A DNA stretch of 38,433 nucleotides from positions 1 through 38,433 of IMG/VR virus record IMGVR_UViG_3300008999_000015, one strand, 5' to 3'. The first letter of the stretch is position 1. The number at the start of each line of letters is the position of its first letter. Source of the DNA: a virus. The notes below the pieces were generated by a model that did not search any database, had not been told where the DNA came from, and saw nothing but the letters and a program-made list of their open reading frames with translations. Of the stretch, positions 1-10,273 are shown piece by piece. The position numbers and the translations under genes are program-made.

Positions 1-150
1 AGGTTGACCAACAAGAGTTACAGGCTCTTGGGGAGCTTGTATGTTATCTTGTATTTGTGGTTCTTTAAAGTTACTATCTAATGATTGGTCGTACTTAGAA
101 ACGTCTTGACTTGGCGTTCCTGGGTTTGGATTCCACAGATTTTCTTCCAT
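1..150 (-). CDS. 5' part of an unknown late protein (cut by window edge)
   Basis: An open minus-strand frame begins with ATG at 150 and stays open for 50 codons to the window edge. It starts four bases beyond the stop of the upstream late gene. The visible residues (beginning MEENLWNPNPG) are rich in Asn, Gln, Pro and Asp and look like a disordered N-terminus. Position after three large internal-virion-type proteins suggests another virion or tail protein, but no family can be recognised from 50 residues. Confidence 0.7.
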   Translation of the reverse strand, partial: MEENLWNPNPGTPSQDVSKYDQSLDSNFKEPQIQDNIQAPQEPVTLVGQP

Positions 151-153
151 AAC

Positions 154-1917
154 TTAGTTGTGTGCTTTTTGTATTTTGCTCCTTAGTTCGTCTACTTTTA
201 TTAAATGGTCTATTGCTACTTTCTGGTCCACACCTTGTGCTACTAGACCTTCCAAATATAAGTCAAAAAATTGTTTTGAGTTTCCGCTCACTAAAGCAGC
301 ATTTAACTCAGGTGAATCATCAGCATTAAATAATCTTACTAATTGACTTATACCAGAATTAACATCATCACTTCCTGATGCTAAAGCTAAAAGTAAACTT
401 CTAGATACTATGTTTCTTGCAGGGTCTACACCTAACTGTTGCATAGTAGTTGTAATAGGAGCGTCATAAATCTCTACGTTTGCCGTTACGTCTTCTTGAT
501 TAGACGTAAGAGATAACGGTGCTAAACTTTTTTGCGCCTGCACGTTTGATTGTTGACCTATACCAGACTCTGAATTAAACCTATTCAATGCTCCGTCTAT
601 ACCTTTTTGTTTAGACAACATAGCCATCTTAGTAGGGTTAGATGTGTCTATTTCTACGTAATAACGTTCTTTGCTTGTAATATAATCGTCGTCTTGATAC
701 TCTTGCATAATAACATGTTCTGCGTCTTGTGGCGCTCCATCTACATCGTCTGCAGTAACAAGTTTAAATCCATCGGCTGTTTTTATTTTATACCCTAAAT
801 AAACACCCATTGGTTGTATAGAGCCAATTTGAGTTCCCACTGGAAGTAATGTACCATTTTCATCGTACATAGTACCATCTGCTTTAACATCAGATATGTA
901 TGTATCTCCCTCTAAGTCCGTTATAGTGTTTTCTCCAAATTTAATTTGAGCAAATGTTAGTTCGCTACCTTGGAAACCTCTACTACCTACTACATCAGTA
1001 TTTTCTGGTGACTGTGTGTAAACAAATGTACCTGAATCAAAGTCTTTTACAGAAAACTCATATTCTTGTGAACCGCTTTTAAGTAAGTCTGTACTAATTG
1101 TTTTTCTATTTATCTTAGAAAGTTGTTTGCTAACACGAGCTCCATAAGATTTGTTTACCTCACCAATAGAACCTATAGTAGGTTGTAAAGCTTTAGCTCT
1201 TCCACCTCCAACATATCCTGCAGCATAATTTTCTAACTGACTATCTGATATTGATTCATACATAGAAGAAGGTAAGTCATACTCAATTAAATAGTTAGAC
1301 TTAAATATTCTATAATTATCATCTGTGTTTAAAAAGGCTTGAGCTTTATTGCCTGCACCTGCATAATCTCCTTCTTTTGGTTGAGACCACTGTGCAAGCT
1401 GCTTATGATTAAAAGAGTCTATATCGCCTTCCATAAAAGCATTAAAATCTCTTCTAGATTGATTAGATATAAGATGTGCGTTTTTTCCTTCACCCCCCTC
1501 TAAAGCCTCGTAGTAGCTTTGTACTTGTTGGGTATTACTTTTTATTCTTTGGATTTCTTCTGAATTGTTTAAGTTGTTGTAAAAGTTTTGCATAACTCTA
1601 CGACCTCCAGAATTCATAAACTTTACTGGGTCATTACCAGCTTTCTCTAATTCAGCTAAAAACACCTCACGTTCTTGGTCGTATAAACCTTGAACAGTTT
1701 CTCTGTCTTCGTTACGTATAGCAACCTGACTAGCTTTAGATTGAATAACTTGCATCCAATCATCTAGTTGTTGCTCTTTTTGTTCTGCCATTTGCTGTTG
1801 CTGCATGTTCATTTGCTGCAACTGCATTGCTTGACCTAACTCAGCACGCTCTCTATCTCTTCGTGCGCTTGAGCCTTGCCAACCAGACAAAGCGTTATTA
1901 ACTTTAGAGTAATCCAT
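154..1917 (-). CDS. putative internal virion (ejection-type) protein, 587 aa
   Basis: No enzymatic motif is seen. Residues about 20-50 are a Gln/Met-rich, coiled-coil-like helix, followed by a charged helical segment to about 150; the rest is mixed and Ser/Thr/Asp-rich. The start ATG shares a base with the stop of the preceding gene (TAATG), so translation is probably coupled. Proteins of this size and Gln-rich helical character after the muzzle gene in podovirus-like phages are usually carried inside the head or tail and ejected with DNA. That role is inferred from position and composition only. Confidence 0.6.
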   Translation of the reverse strand: MDYSKVNNALSGWQGSSARRDRERAELGQAMQLQQMNMQQQQMAEQKEQQLDDWMQVIQSKASQVAIRNEDRETVQGLYDQEREVFLAELEKAGNDPVKFMNSGGRRVMQNFYNNLNNSEEIQRIKSNTQQVQSYYEALEGGEGKNAHLISNQSRRDFNAFMEGDIDSFNHKQLAQWSQPKEGDYAGAGNKAQAFLNTDDNYRIFKSNYLIEYDLPSSMYESISDSQLENYAAGYVGGGRAKALQPTIGSIGEVNKSYGARVSKQLSKINRKTISTDLLKSGSQEYEFSVKDFDSGTFVYTQSPENTDVVGSRGFQGSELTFAQIKFGENTITDLEGDTYISDVKADGTMYDENGTLLPVGTQIGSIQPMGVYLGYKIKTADGFKLVTADDVDGAPQDAEHVIMQEYQDDDYITSKERYYVEIDTSNPTKMAMLSKQKGIDGALNRFNSESGIGQQSNVQAQKSLAPLSLTSNQEDVTANVEIYDAPITTTMQQLGVDPARNIVSRSLLLALASGSDDVNSGISQLVRLFNADDSPELNAALVSGNSKQFFDLYLEGLVAQGVDQKVAIDHLIKVDELRSKIQKAHN

Positions 1918-4034
1918 TATTTAAAAGTTTTGTTTTTTTGTTTCTGTAACTGCTTTTCTTGTTCAGTCGATTTAATATTCGGGTTTGTAGAAGCCAACCC
2001 TACAGAAGCACTTTTTGAAGCGTCGTAAGGAACTCTATCAGACCCTGCCAAACCTTCAAGGTTAGTTCTCTGCGCTTGCTCTATCAAATCTCTGTTAGGG
2101 TTTAAATACCAAGAAACATCACTTATAGCATCAGAAACAAGATTTGTTCCTATACCTCCAAGAACATCTCTGTTTTTTTGCATTGTAGCTTGCTTCATTT
2201 GTTCTACAGACATATCTCTTTGTAGTTGCATTTGACCAACTGAAGATGCAAGTGCATTGTATTGCTGTACATTTTGTTGTCTAACTGCAGCGTCTTGAGC
2301 TGCAAGTTGATTAAGCCCTTGTATTCGATTTGCATCGACCACACCTTGTCCAGCTAAGAACATTCCTCTTTGTCCACCAGAGGCTCTTAAAACATTCTTC
2401 ATTGCTCCTGCATACGCATTATCTAGGTTTGACATAGCCGCTGATTTTTCAGCTGCTGTAAGACCTGATTTAGATAGTTGCCTTTGTTTCTCTACAGCCT
2501 CTGTAATAAGGGGAGATAATTCAGGGGTTTCTATTTCAGGGTCTCTTAAAGCTTTAGATAAAGATAGTATTCCTGCAGCAGCTTTCAAACCAGAAAGCAC
2601 TTTTTCTGCTTTACGCATTTTTTCTTGATTGTCAGGCCCAACTGGAGGTTTTTGAGAACCGTCTTCATTTAAACCTAAAGACTTCATAGATTCTTCTTCT
2701 TCTATTTCTTCATCTTCAAGCTCTAAAGCCTCACCTGCTGCTATACCTTCTGCTAACGAATCTTTAATTTTAGCATCTTCCGTAGCAGGTGGGGTTTCTA
2801 CACCAGTAAATACATCCTGTATTAGCTGTTGAGACTTATCTTTTTCTTCACCAAAATACTTACCACTTATATCAACACCTACTCTTTTAGACAATTCCTC
2901 TTCGTCTATATCTAAGATATTTTGCCCTTTATTAATTTTAAAGTCTAATCCATACTTTTCTTTATCAGCTAGTACATTAGAAACGTATTCATCAGATTGA
3001 AGTTCTTCTTGCACGCTAGAAGGGATAGTATCATCCAACTGAGCACCTTCTCCAAACATAGAGTACCAATTCCCACTACCACTTCGGTCTTCCATGAGAA
3101 TTTCGAAATTGGTATCAATAAGCCTATTATCTTTATTTCCAATTTTTATTCCAAACTCTTCGCCTTGAGGTATAGATGATGCATATTTAAATATAGCTTT
3201 CATCTTAGCCCAGTCTTCAGGTTTAGACTCATCTAGACCAAGCTCTTTATATTTATTTCTTACGTACTCATTAAGTTTTTCATCAAACTCTTTGTTTTTT
3301 GCAGGTATTTCATCTCTACTACCTACCCAACCTTTTTTCATTGTTGAGGCAAACTCAGTAGAAAAGTCAATTATTTCTTTCTCAATTTGAGATTGAAAAG
3401 CAGGAGACAGTTCAGCACGTAACGTTTTAAATTGTTGAGCTTTTTTTATTTTATTTACAGCATCTACAGCTTTTTGTTGTTTGTTCTTTTCAGGTGCAAT
3501 AGTCTGAGAAGAAGATTTAGTACGAGGTGAAGCAGTTTGTACTCCGCTAAACACATCTGCTGCTTCTGTATTGCGACCTGTAATACCTTCATAAGCTTTG
3601 TCACCTGGTTGCAATACAACACTGTTTTCTTTCTGTAAGTCTTTTGAATCTCTGATAATATTTGTAGCTTCTTCAAAGTCACCTTTGTTAATAGCATTAT
3701 AAACCCCAGATTTTCCCAACCCTGCTACACCATTTCTGTATGCTAAGTCTACTATAGCTGCTCTTTGATTATCAGCTAAACCATCATAGTCATCTAGTTT
3801 GTTTCTAAGTTGACGTTCAAAGTAAGGTACAATCTTATTGACTAAAAGGTCGTTAGCCTCTTCTTCAGTCATTTCTTTGTTTTTGTAATCGCTAAATTTA
3901 GGTCTGCCATCTTTACCATCTAGAACCATAGCAGTAAAGCCGTATCCTATAGTAGGGACTCCTCCAGTATCATTGTAGATAGTACCGCTAAATCCTTCGT
4001 TCTTTTTTAGTAAGTCTATTACTGAAGTTGCCAT
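1917..4034 (-). CDS. virion protein with N-terminal T4-lysozyme-like muramidase domain, 705 aa
   Basis: Residues about 1-150 match the GH24 phage lysozyme fold: E13 in KKNEGF, D22 in YNDTGG and T28 in PTIGYG give the Glu-Asp-Thr catalytic triad, and the later DNQRAAIVDLAYRNG helix is typical of the family. The remaining 550 residues are not lysozyme: a Lys/Glu-rich middle, an acidic stretch near 430-460, and a C-terminal Gln/Ala-rich helical region like that of phage internal virion proteins. The likely job is local peptidoglycan cutting during DNA entry rather than host lysis. It sits between two other putative internal virion genes, with overlaps or gaps of one or two bases. Confidence 0.8.
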   Translation of the reverse strand: MATSVIDLLKKNEGFSGTIYNDTGGVPTIGYGFTAMVLDGKDGRPKFSDYKNKEMTEEEANDLLVNKIVPYFERQLRNKLDDYDGLADNQRAAIVDLAYRNGVAGLGKSGVYNAINKGDFEEATNIIRDSKDLQKENSVVLQPGDKAYEGITGRNTEAADVFSGVQTASPRTKSSSQTIAPEKNKQQKAVDAVNKIKKAQQFKTLRAELSPAFQSQIEKEIIDFSTEFASTMKKGWVGSRDEIPAKNKEFDEKLNEYVRNKYKELGLDESKPEDWAKMKAIFKYASSIPQGEEFGIKIGNKDNRLIDTNFEILMEDRSGSGNWYSMFGEGAQLDDTIPSSVQEELQSDEYVSNVLADKEKYGLDFKINKGQNILDIDEEELSKRVGVDISGKYFGEEKDKSQQLIQDVFTGVETPPATEDAKIKDSLAEGIAAGEALELEDEEIEEEESMKSLGLNEDGSQKPPVGPDNQEKMRKAEKVLSGLKAAAGILSLSKALRDPEIETPELSPLITEAVEKQRQLSKSGLTAAEKSAAMSNLDNAYAGAMKNVLRASGGQRGMFLAGQGVVDANRIQGLNQLAAQDAAVRQQNVQQYNALASSVGQMQLQRDMSVEQMKQATMQKNRDVLGGIGTNLVSDAISDVSWYLNPNRDLIEQAQRTNLEGLAGSDRVPYDASKSASVGLASTNPNIKSTEQEKQLQKQKNKTFK

Positions 4035-4035
4035 A

Positions 4036-5097
4036 CTATTTATGTTTCCAAGTTTTCATTTCATTGTTCACGAACACGCCAGCTTCTTTAAATTGTCCTC
4101 CAGCTACCATTCGTTTAATCTTTTCCATAGCAGGCTTATCAAATACACCCTCGCCACCTGTAAGCTCCATTCCTGTGTGCTGACCATTTTTATCTACTAC
4201 AGCTAATGGATTTGTCTTATGGCTGTATGCACCTTTAGTCATACCACCTGTATTATAATTACCTAAAGACATATCATCTACTCTACCAGCTTCCACACCA
4301 GACTTCTGCATGCGTACATCATAAGCATCGTACTGTCCACTCGCTATATTGATTTGAGGTCTAGGTGTTCGAGTGGAGCTGCTATACATAGATATGTCAG
4401 GCATCTTAGCTGGGTCTATATATCTTTGTGCTAACCTTATTGCAGTTTCTGGCTTTACTTCTAGTCTAGCCATAGACTCTTCAAAGTAACCTTTAGGGGC
4501 TCTTTGTGTTCCTGACTTAAAATATATATCTTCTGTTTCACTAGGACCTGTAAATCCAGCACCATAACCAATAGAAGGTCTGTAATCTATATGTCCTAAA
4601 TTACTCATTTGTATTTCCCCACCTTCTTGGTAACCTATAGAGCGTTCGCTTTGTAATTTTAAATCTTCTGATAATTGGTCTTTCTCTCTTTTAGCAGACT
4701 CTTCTCTACGTTTCTCTCTTTTCTTTTTACCTTTAGTAAGAAGTCCAACACCTAAACCAACTGCTCCACCTACAGCAGCTCCAATTGGTCCTGCAGCTGC
4801 CCCCATAGAAGCAAATTGTAAAGCAGAACCAGCAACATCAGCATTTCCATACTCAGGGTCAGTGTCAAGTGCTGAAATGGCAGCACTAGCTAATCCTAAA
4901 CCAGCTCCTAAGTTAACACTATTGGTTTCTTTTTGTTTGTCAGTTAGTGGCTCTTTGTTTTTTCTATCTTCTTTACTGCCAAATAATGAACTCTCATTAA
5001 GTCCTGACATACCTATAGCTTTTCCTACAGCACCTCCACCGTAGTACAATGCATTAGCTAATTTCTTTTCTTCTTCTTTTCCTAAGTAATTTATCAT
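4036..5097 (-). CDS. putative internal virion protein with glycine-zipper hydrophobic segment, 353 aa
   Basis: Residues about 97-121 form a Gly/Ala-rich hydrophobic stretch (GAAVGGAVGLGVGLL) of glycine-zipper type that could insert in a membrane. It is followed by a very basic segment (KGKKKREKRREE) and then a Gly/Tyr-rich region containing Y156-Q-E-G-G-E-I-Q. The C-terminus has a G-G-E-G-V-F-D-K motif and ends in Lys/His. The composition suits a channel-forming ejection protein. It overlaps the upstream muzzle-like gene by four bases. The function is inferred; no family was recognised with certainty. Confidence 0.6.
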   Translation of the reverse strand: MINYLGKEEEKKLANALYYGGGAVGKAIGMSGLNESSLFGSKEDRKNKEPLTDKQKETNSVNLGAGLGLASAAISALDTDPEYGNADVAGSALQFASMGAAAGPIGAAVGGAVGLGVGLLTKGKKKREKRREESAKREKDQLSEDLKLQSERSIGYQEGGEIQMSNLGHIDYRPSIGYGAGFTGPSETEDIYFKSGTQRAPKGYFEESMARLEVKPETAIRLAQRYIDPAKMPDISMYSSSTRTPRPQINIASGQYDAYDVRMQKSGVEAGRVDDMSLGNYNTGGMTKGAYSHKTNPLAVVDKNGQHTGMELTGGEGVFDKPAMEKIKRMVAGGQFKEAGVFVNNEMKTWKHK

Positions 5098-8000
5098 TTT
5101 ACTATTCTATTGTGGACAAGTGCGCCAAATAACTCAACTGGGTAGCTAGCAATAGGGGCAGTTGCATTAATAATTAGATACTGGCCTTGAGCTTTATTAG
5201 TACCATCTGTAATAGGTATTATGTGTTTACCGTTAGCCATTCTGTCAGAAAACTCATTATTTGTTATTGAACTACCACTCATTGAATCAGTAAATGTAAA
5301 AGTAGTAAATTTCTTTGTATTGATATTTCCAGAGCAATACATAACAAGCTTATCGAATTTTTTAGTTGAATAAACGCTTTCGTTACATACAAAAGTTACA
5401 TCTAAACATTTCGGTAAAGTAACATTGTAATATGAGTTAGCATTATTTAAACTATTTTCTAACCATAAAGAACCGCTAGATATATCATCTGAACCAGCTA
5501 GTTTAGTGTATCCAACTGTATAAAGCTCACCTTTATGATTAATAGATTTTGCTACAGATTGATACTTCTTACTTACCATCACGTCTGATAACTCACTATA
5601 GGTAATACTAAGGTTGTTAGCAAAAGTAGGATGGGTAACACTTAAAGTAACTTCTGAGTGACGATAATCATGCGCTAAAGCTACACCACCTTTAGACAAA
5701 TCTAGAGGCTCGTCTTTTATTTGCAAATCTTTCAAAGCGTCAAATAAATTTGCGTTCTGTGTAACTACACCTAAATCTTGTACAGCTATACCTTGACCAT
5801 AAACTAGTTTGCAAAACGAAGACTGATAAGAGTCAAACCAATATGCTGAAACACCTGTAGTAATTACATTATTATAATGCTGACTACCATACTGTGTGTC
5901 TACGTAATCACTTCGTTCTATAACTCTTCCTGTACCCGTTGCAATAGTTACGGCTGCTGCGTCTGCATTATCAACAACAACTCTTGGATTAACAGATAGT
6001 TTTGCAACAGCACCGCTTTGCAGTGTAAACAAATCACCTCTTAAGTTAAATATATTGTAAATAGGTCCAAACTTTGTGTTAAGTTCATGTACTTCTGCTG
6101 CAGGAAAATCAGTGTAAGCATCTAATGTATCACCACTTATTTTTAAACTAGAAGCAGCAATCATATTTGACATTGTGTTTATTTGGTCAAAATCTTCTGG
6201 CTTTTGTAAAAATGTTTTAGATGTATTTCTTGAACTATAAGTAGAATTGTATGATAAATCATCTTGTACATTATGAGCTAATGTATCTGTTACACCAAAG
6301 AAGTTGCCATCTCTCATATCTAAGTTAACAGTACTTTCTACTGGAAAAACAAACCCTACGTTAGGTGCATGTCCATCTGTTCTATCACTAACGTATACTA
6401 GTTTACGTAACGAATACATGTTAATGTAAGTATCACCTCCAAATACATCTACTCTATCGGAACTTGTAGGGCTAAAGTTTTCGTGCCCCGTAAGCATATA
6501 CCTGTTGTTTAAAAAGTTAGAAAGCTCGTTACCTCCATAAGCGGATGTACTAACATCTCTTGTTACAGTACAATACATTTTTGATGAGTAAATCCTTGCG
6601 CCATCTTTATTGTCTTGGTCAGCGTTATAATTAATTCTTTGTAAAATGTTTTTACTAGAATCACCACAACCAAACTGATTACTCTCTATAAGCTTGTTAT
6701 CATCTAACGATATAAAAGTAGTAGCACATCCTTCAAGTACAGCTCTACCATCAAACTTACTATCGCCCCAACCACTACTACTCGCATCATAAAAATCTGC
6801 AGTAAATGATACAGGAGAAGAAACAACATAGATACCTGAACCAGTACCGCCAGAATCTTGTCTTGCCTGTGAAAGAGAATAATTATGAAAGTCTTTGTCT
6901 TTTGCACCAGTAAAAGCTATATCATAACCATTTTTTGCACTACTAACAGTTCCACCAGGTTCTACAGCTTGAGCATGTTTTATTGGTTTATATATATCAT
7001 CACCTACATGTCTTCCTTTAGGCCCTTCACTTCCTAGGTTGTAATAAAAGAAAGAATCATCATTAAGTGTAAACACTGTATATATAGAATTACCTGCACT
7101 ATTATTCGTTGCACTTTCTCCACCCAAAAAGAATCTTCCTGCCGCTAAGTTACCTGACTCTTTTGCTCTTACACCAGTCCAAGAGTTTAGCTCTGAGTCT
7201 AAAGTAGTATCACTAGGTACGTTATCTTCTGTAAAAGTGTTTTGTACAGAGTCTAGTCTAGCAGATACTCCTATTTTATCTCCTACTTTATGAATATATG
7301 GTTTATTAGCTAAGTTTGACTCAGGGCTATCAAATGTAAAAGTAGTTTGACCTATTTTTAAACCATCATGCTGAAAGTCTGGAGAACCATAAGGAGTTGC
7401 GTACACTCCTAATTTATTTCTTAACCTTTTACTAGAGTCATTATTTTGCATGTTAATTACAGGCGTTATAACTCCATTTTGAATTATTCTTTTATCACTA
7501 TCTGTTCTATCAACACGAACAATAGAGTATCCACCAATTTTAGCTAAAATATCTGCACTAAGCTTAACATCAAACTGTGGAAACAACACATACCCATCAA
7601 TATTTTTTTCTGTAGGGTTTACAAAGTTTAATGTAACATTTGTTTGTGTAGCGGTAGCGTTATTACTCATAGTAAACTGAGTAGTACTATTTATCGTAGT
7701 TATTCTAGTACCTTCTGGTATTCCATCTCCATATACATGCAAGCCTACAACTATAGCTGTGTTAGCAACGTGTGCAACTGTAGCTGCTCCGTCGCTTGTG
7801 TCTGTAGTGCTATCAGTAAAAGAAGTAGTACCACAATACTTAAATGTAGTTTGACCATCTGCACCAATAGATATAGCTGAACCTGCAGCGTTTAATGTAG
7901 AAAAATTAGTAGAATTATCAGGCATTCTAATATCCCCAATAGGATTTACAAAACCTGGGTTTAGATTTCTGTCATAAAACAATATACCAAACCTGTACAC

Positions 8001-10271
8001 TTCACCTCTTTGGTATCCTTTAAAGTCTTTTACAAAAAGAGGGTTTTTATAATTATCATAAAATCCATCTGCGCCTTCTCTTCTTAAGTTTTGAGAAAAC
8101 AAAGGAGCTTTATTATAGCTTGTAAAGTTTTTCTTTAGTTGGTCGCCACTGTCGAAAATTCCAGAATTTTCTCTTTGGAAGTATGTACAATCAGATAAAG
8201 GAAACTTTTTAGTATTAAAAGTTACTCTTACTCCTGTACCTGTAGCAAAACCATCAGACTCTGCACCAGGTATAAAAGCATCAGAGTAATCGCTTCCTTT
8301 CAAATACCCATAATAACCAATGTTTTCAAATGAAGATATACCATCATCATAAATAACATCTTTTCCTAAATCAGTATTTATTAATCCATCTTGTTTTTCC
8401 CAAGCATTTGTATTTCTATTTCTCCTGTAAGACTTTACTCTAAAACTTTCTGTAATATCACTTAAGTCACTAGATAGGTTTACTGCAAATAGTCTATTAT
8501 CTTTTATTGCTAAGTCTTTACACGTGCTCCAAACGGTTTCTGTTTTAAATATTTCAGCTATACTTATTTCAGTGGTTGTTTCATTACCGTTATGTACATA
8601 AGTAAACTTACCGTCTTCTACTAAACCTGAACCTATAATTCTAGGTTGTATAGACCCTATCTCATCTATGTATAAAATATCAATAATTTCAACTTGAGAA
8701 AAAGCACTTGATATTCCGTCTACTTCTATCTTTACACTAGAATTAGAAATATTATTAGCTCCTTCTGGAGGGCCACCTTTTATTTCGTGGTAATCTGCTA
8801 TTCTACTAGTTTTAGCTACATGAATAGGTTCAGATATATTAGATATTTTTGAAAGCTTACCATCTTCTGACTTAAGCCTATAACAGTAAGAATGTGAACC
8901 ACAACTTACCGAACCGCCTGTAAGTATAGAAGTAATGTTAGGGGCTTTCTGATATTTACTGTTAAAAACATTAAGCTCATTAGCAGATGTTAAATTCTGA
9001 TAATAAGATACGGACTCTTTTAAGTTTACAGTTCTTAAAGGGTTTGTTCCATCAGTCCAGTATAACCTGTGAAACTTTTCATTCTCTTCAGATTTTTCTG
9101 TTCTTACCAATGTTTTAGCAGTAAAACCTAAATCTAGCTCTCCAAATATAGTTTCTGCAGTAGTAATAGTTCCATTATCAGCTACAGATAATTTTATAAT
9201 ATTATCTTTTCCTGTAGCAGCATTATGACACAAAGCAATCATGTAATCGCTAAACGTTTCTAAACCAACTATTTGGTAACTAGTACTACTAGAGTTAGTA
9301 GCAAATGTCATGGTTTTGTTTGCTACAGTATATCCGTTACCATTATTTGTGGCTGCAGTTACACTACCAAAAGCTGCACTAGTAATTACGTCAGCAGTAG
9401 AGGTCCTTGTCATCGAAGGAACAAAACTTACTGTTTGGTCAGTTTTAGAAATAAAATATATAGCATTTTCTCCTGAGTTTGTAGCTACAGTAAGTAAATT
9501 GTTTTTAGTTGCATTAGAATAAGGAAGTGCTATATATGTAGTAAGTAAAGCAGAAGCGTAGCCTAATATAGTAATATCGCTATCTGTTCCTGACCAGTTG
9601 TCACTAATTGAAGTTACAGAATCACTTCGAGTTTCTATACCAAACGTAGTAGTAAAGTCTAAAGACGTATCTACAAGGCTACCTCTTTCTGCTAGAGTGT
9701 ATCCAACATAAGATTGAAATGTAGCTGATTTTTCTTGAGCTGTAGCTGCTATAGAGTAATCTCCTATCGAGGAAGAGTAATAAGGTATTAATTGAAGAGT
9801 TTTGTCTGCTATTGATATGTTGACATCAAACGCAGCTTTAATTGCAGCAGAGCCTGTAGTTTCCACTTCAGGGTATATTAGCTGATTAAATGCGTTTATG
9901 ATTAAAACTTCCTCATCTGTACTTTCACCATCTACATGATAATAAGTGGTAGAGTGTGTTGCACCTCCAAATGTAATAGATGCTATAATGTTGTCAATGT
10001 ATCGACTTACAACGTAGTTTGTACTACCAATCGTTCTAGTATCAGTACTAAGTGTACCAAAAGTTAAACTGCTAAAAGTTTTTTGTGCGTCAGATAAGTT
10101 TCTAGCTAAAGAATTACCTTCAGCTGAGTTTAAAACAAACAAATTATCTTGCTTAGTCATTAAGCGAGCATTAATTGCAGTTTTATAACTTTCGGATGGC
10201 AGTAAATTAGGGTCTATATCTGATTGCATCCCTTTAGTAAAGGAATTTGGTTTTTTATTAGACTCTGCCAT
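5094..10271 (-). CDS. muzzle-like / tail stabilization structural protein, 1725 aa
   Basis: The N-terminus (SFTKGMQSDIDPNLLPSESY, then AINARL) matches the conserved opening of the tail-muzzle or stabilization proteins of Crassvirales-like phages, in which a G-G/G-M, D-x-D/S, L-P-x-x-x-Y-x-x-A-x-N pattern precedes a large beta-rich body. The rest is Ser/Thr/Asn/Gly-rich with short alternating hydrophobic strands, consistent with beta-sheet or propeller folds, and has no enzymatic motif. It is the largest protein in the window and lies just after the ring or connector genes, where a distal tail component is expected. The family link rests on remembered motif similarity and was not tested by search. 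Confidence 0.65.
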   Translation of the reverse strand: MAESNKKPNSFTKGMQSDIDPNLLPSESYKTAINARLMTKQDNLFVLNSAEGNSLARNLSDAQKTFSSLTFGTLSTDTRTIGSTNYVVSRYIDNIIASITFGGATHSTTYYHVDGESTDEEVLIINAFNQLIYPEVETTGSAAIKAAFDVNISIADKTLQLIPYYSSSIGDYSIAATAQEKSATFQSYVGYTLAERGSLVDTSLDFTTTFGIETRSDSVTSISDNWSGTDSDITILGYASALLTTYIALPYSNATKNNLLTVATNSGENAIYFISKTDQTVSFVPSMTRTSTADVITSAAFGSVTAATNNGNGYTVANKTMTFATNSSSTSYQIVGLETFSDYMIALCHNAATGKDNIIKLSVADNGTITTAETIFGELDLGFTAKTLVRTEKSEENEKFHRLYWTDGTNPLRTVNLKESVSYYQNLTSANELNVFNSKYQKAPNITSILTGGSVSCGSHSYCYRLKSEDGKLSKISNISEPIHVAKTSRIADYHEIKGGPPEGANNISNSSVKIEVDGISSAFSQVEIIDILYIDEIGSIQPRIIGSGLVEDGKFTYVHNGNETTTEISIAEIFKTETVWSTCKDLAIKDNRLFAVNLSSDLSDITESFRVKSYRRNRNTNAWEKQDGLINTDLGKDVIYDDGISSFENIGYYGYLKGSDYSDAFIPGAESDGFATGTGVRVTFNTKKFPLSDCTYFQRENSGIFDSGDQLKKNFTSYNKAPLFSQNLRREGADGFYDNYKNPLFVKDFKGYQRGEVYRFGILFYDRNLNPGFVNPIGDIRMPDNSTNFSTLNAAGSAISIGADGQTTFKYCGTTSFTDSTTDTSDGAATVAHVANTAIVVGLHVYGDGIPEGTRITTINSTTQFTMSNNATATQTNVTLNFVNPTEKNIDGYVLFPQFDVKLSADILAKIGGYSIVRVDRTDSDKRIIQNGVITPVINMQNNDSSKRLRNKLGVYATPYGSPDFQHDGLKIGQTTFTFDSPESNLANKPYIHKVGDKIGVSARLDSVQNTFTEDNVPSDTTLDSELNSWTGVRAKESGNLAAGRFFLGGESATNNSAGNSIYTVFTLNDDSFFYYNLGSEGPKGRHVGDDIYKPIKHAQAVEPGGTVSSAKNGYDIAFTGAKDKDFHNYSLSQARQDSGGTGSGIYVVSSPVSFTADFYDASSSGWGDSKFDGRAVLEGCATTFISLDDNKLIESNQFGCGDSSKNILQRINYNADQDNKDGARIYSSKMYCTVTRDVSTSAYGGNELSNFLNNRYMLTGHENFSPTSSDRVDVFGGDTYINMYSLRKLVYVSDRTDGHAPNVGFVFPVESTVNLDMRDGNFFGVTDTLAHNVQDDLSYNSTYSSRNTSKTFLQKPEDFDQINTMSNMIAASSLKISGDTLDAYTDFPAAEVHELNTKFGPIYNIFNLRGDLFTLQSGAVAKLSVNPRVVVDNADAAAVTIATGTGRVIERSDYVDTQYGSQHYNNVITTGVSAYWFDSYQSSFCKLVYGQGIAVQDLGVVTQNANLFDALKDLQIKDEPLDLSKGGVALAHDYRHSEVTLSVTHPTFANNLSITYSELSDVMVSKKYQSVAKSINHKGELYTVGYTKLAGSDDISSGSLWLENSLNNANSYYNVTLPKCLDVTFVCNESVYSTKKFDKLVMYCSGNINTKKFTTFTFTDSMSGSSITNNEFSDRMANGKHIIPITDGTNKAQGQYLIINATAPIASYPVELFGALVHNRIVK

Positions 10272-10273
10272 AA

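Noticed and set aside
7644-7880. 78-codon plus-strand open frame within the muzzle-like gene
   Set aside because: Ser/Cys/Thr-rich antisense translation of a repetitive beta-rich protein gene; no independent support.
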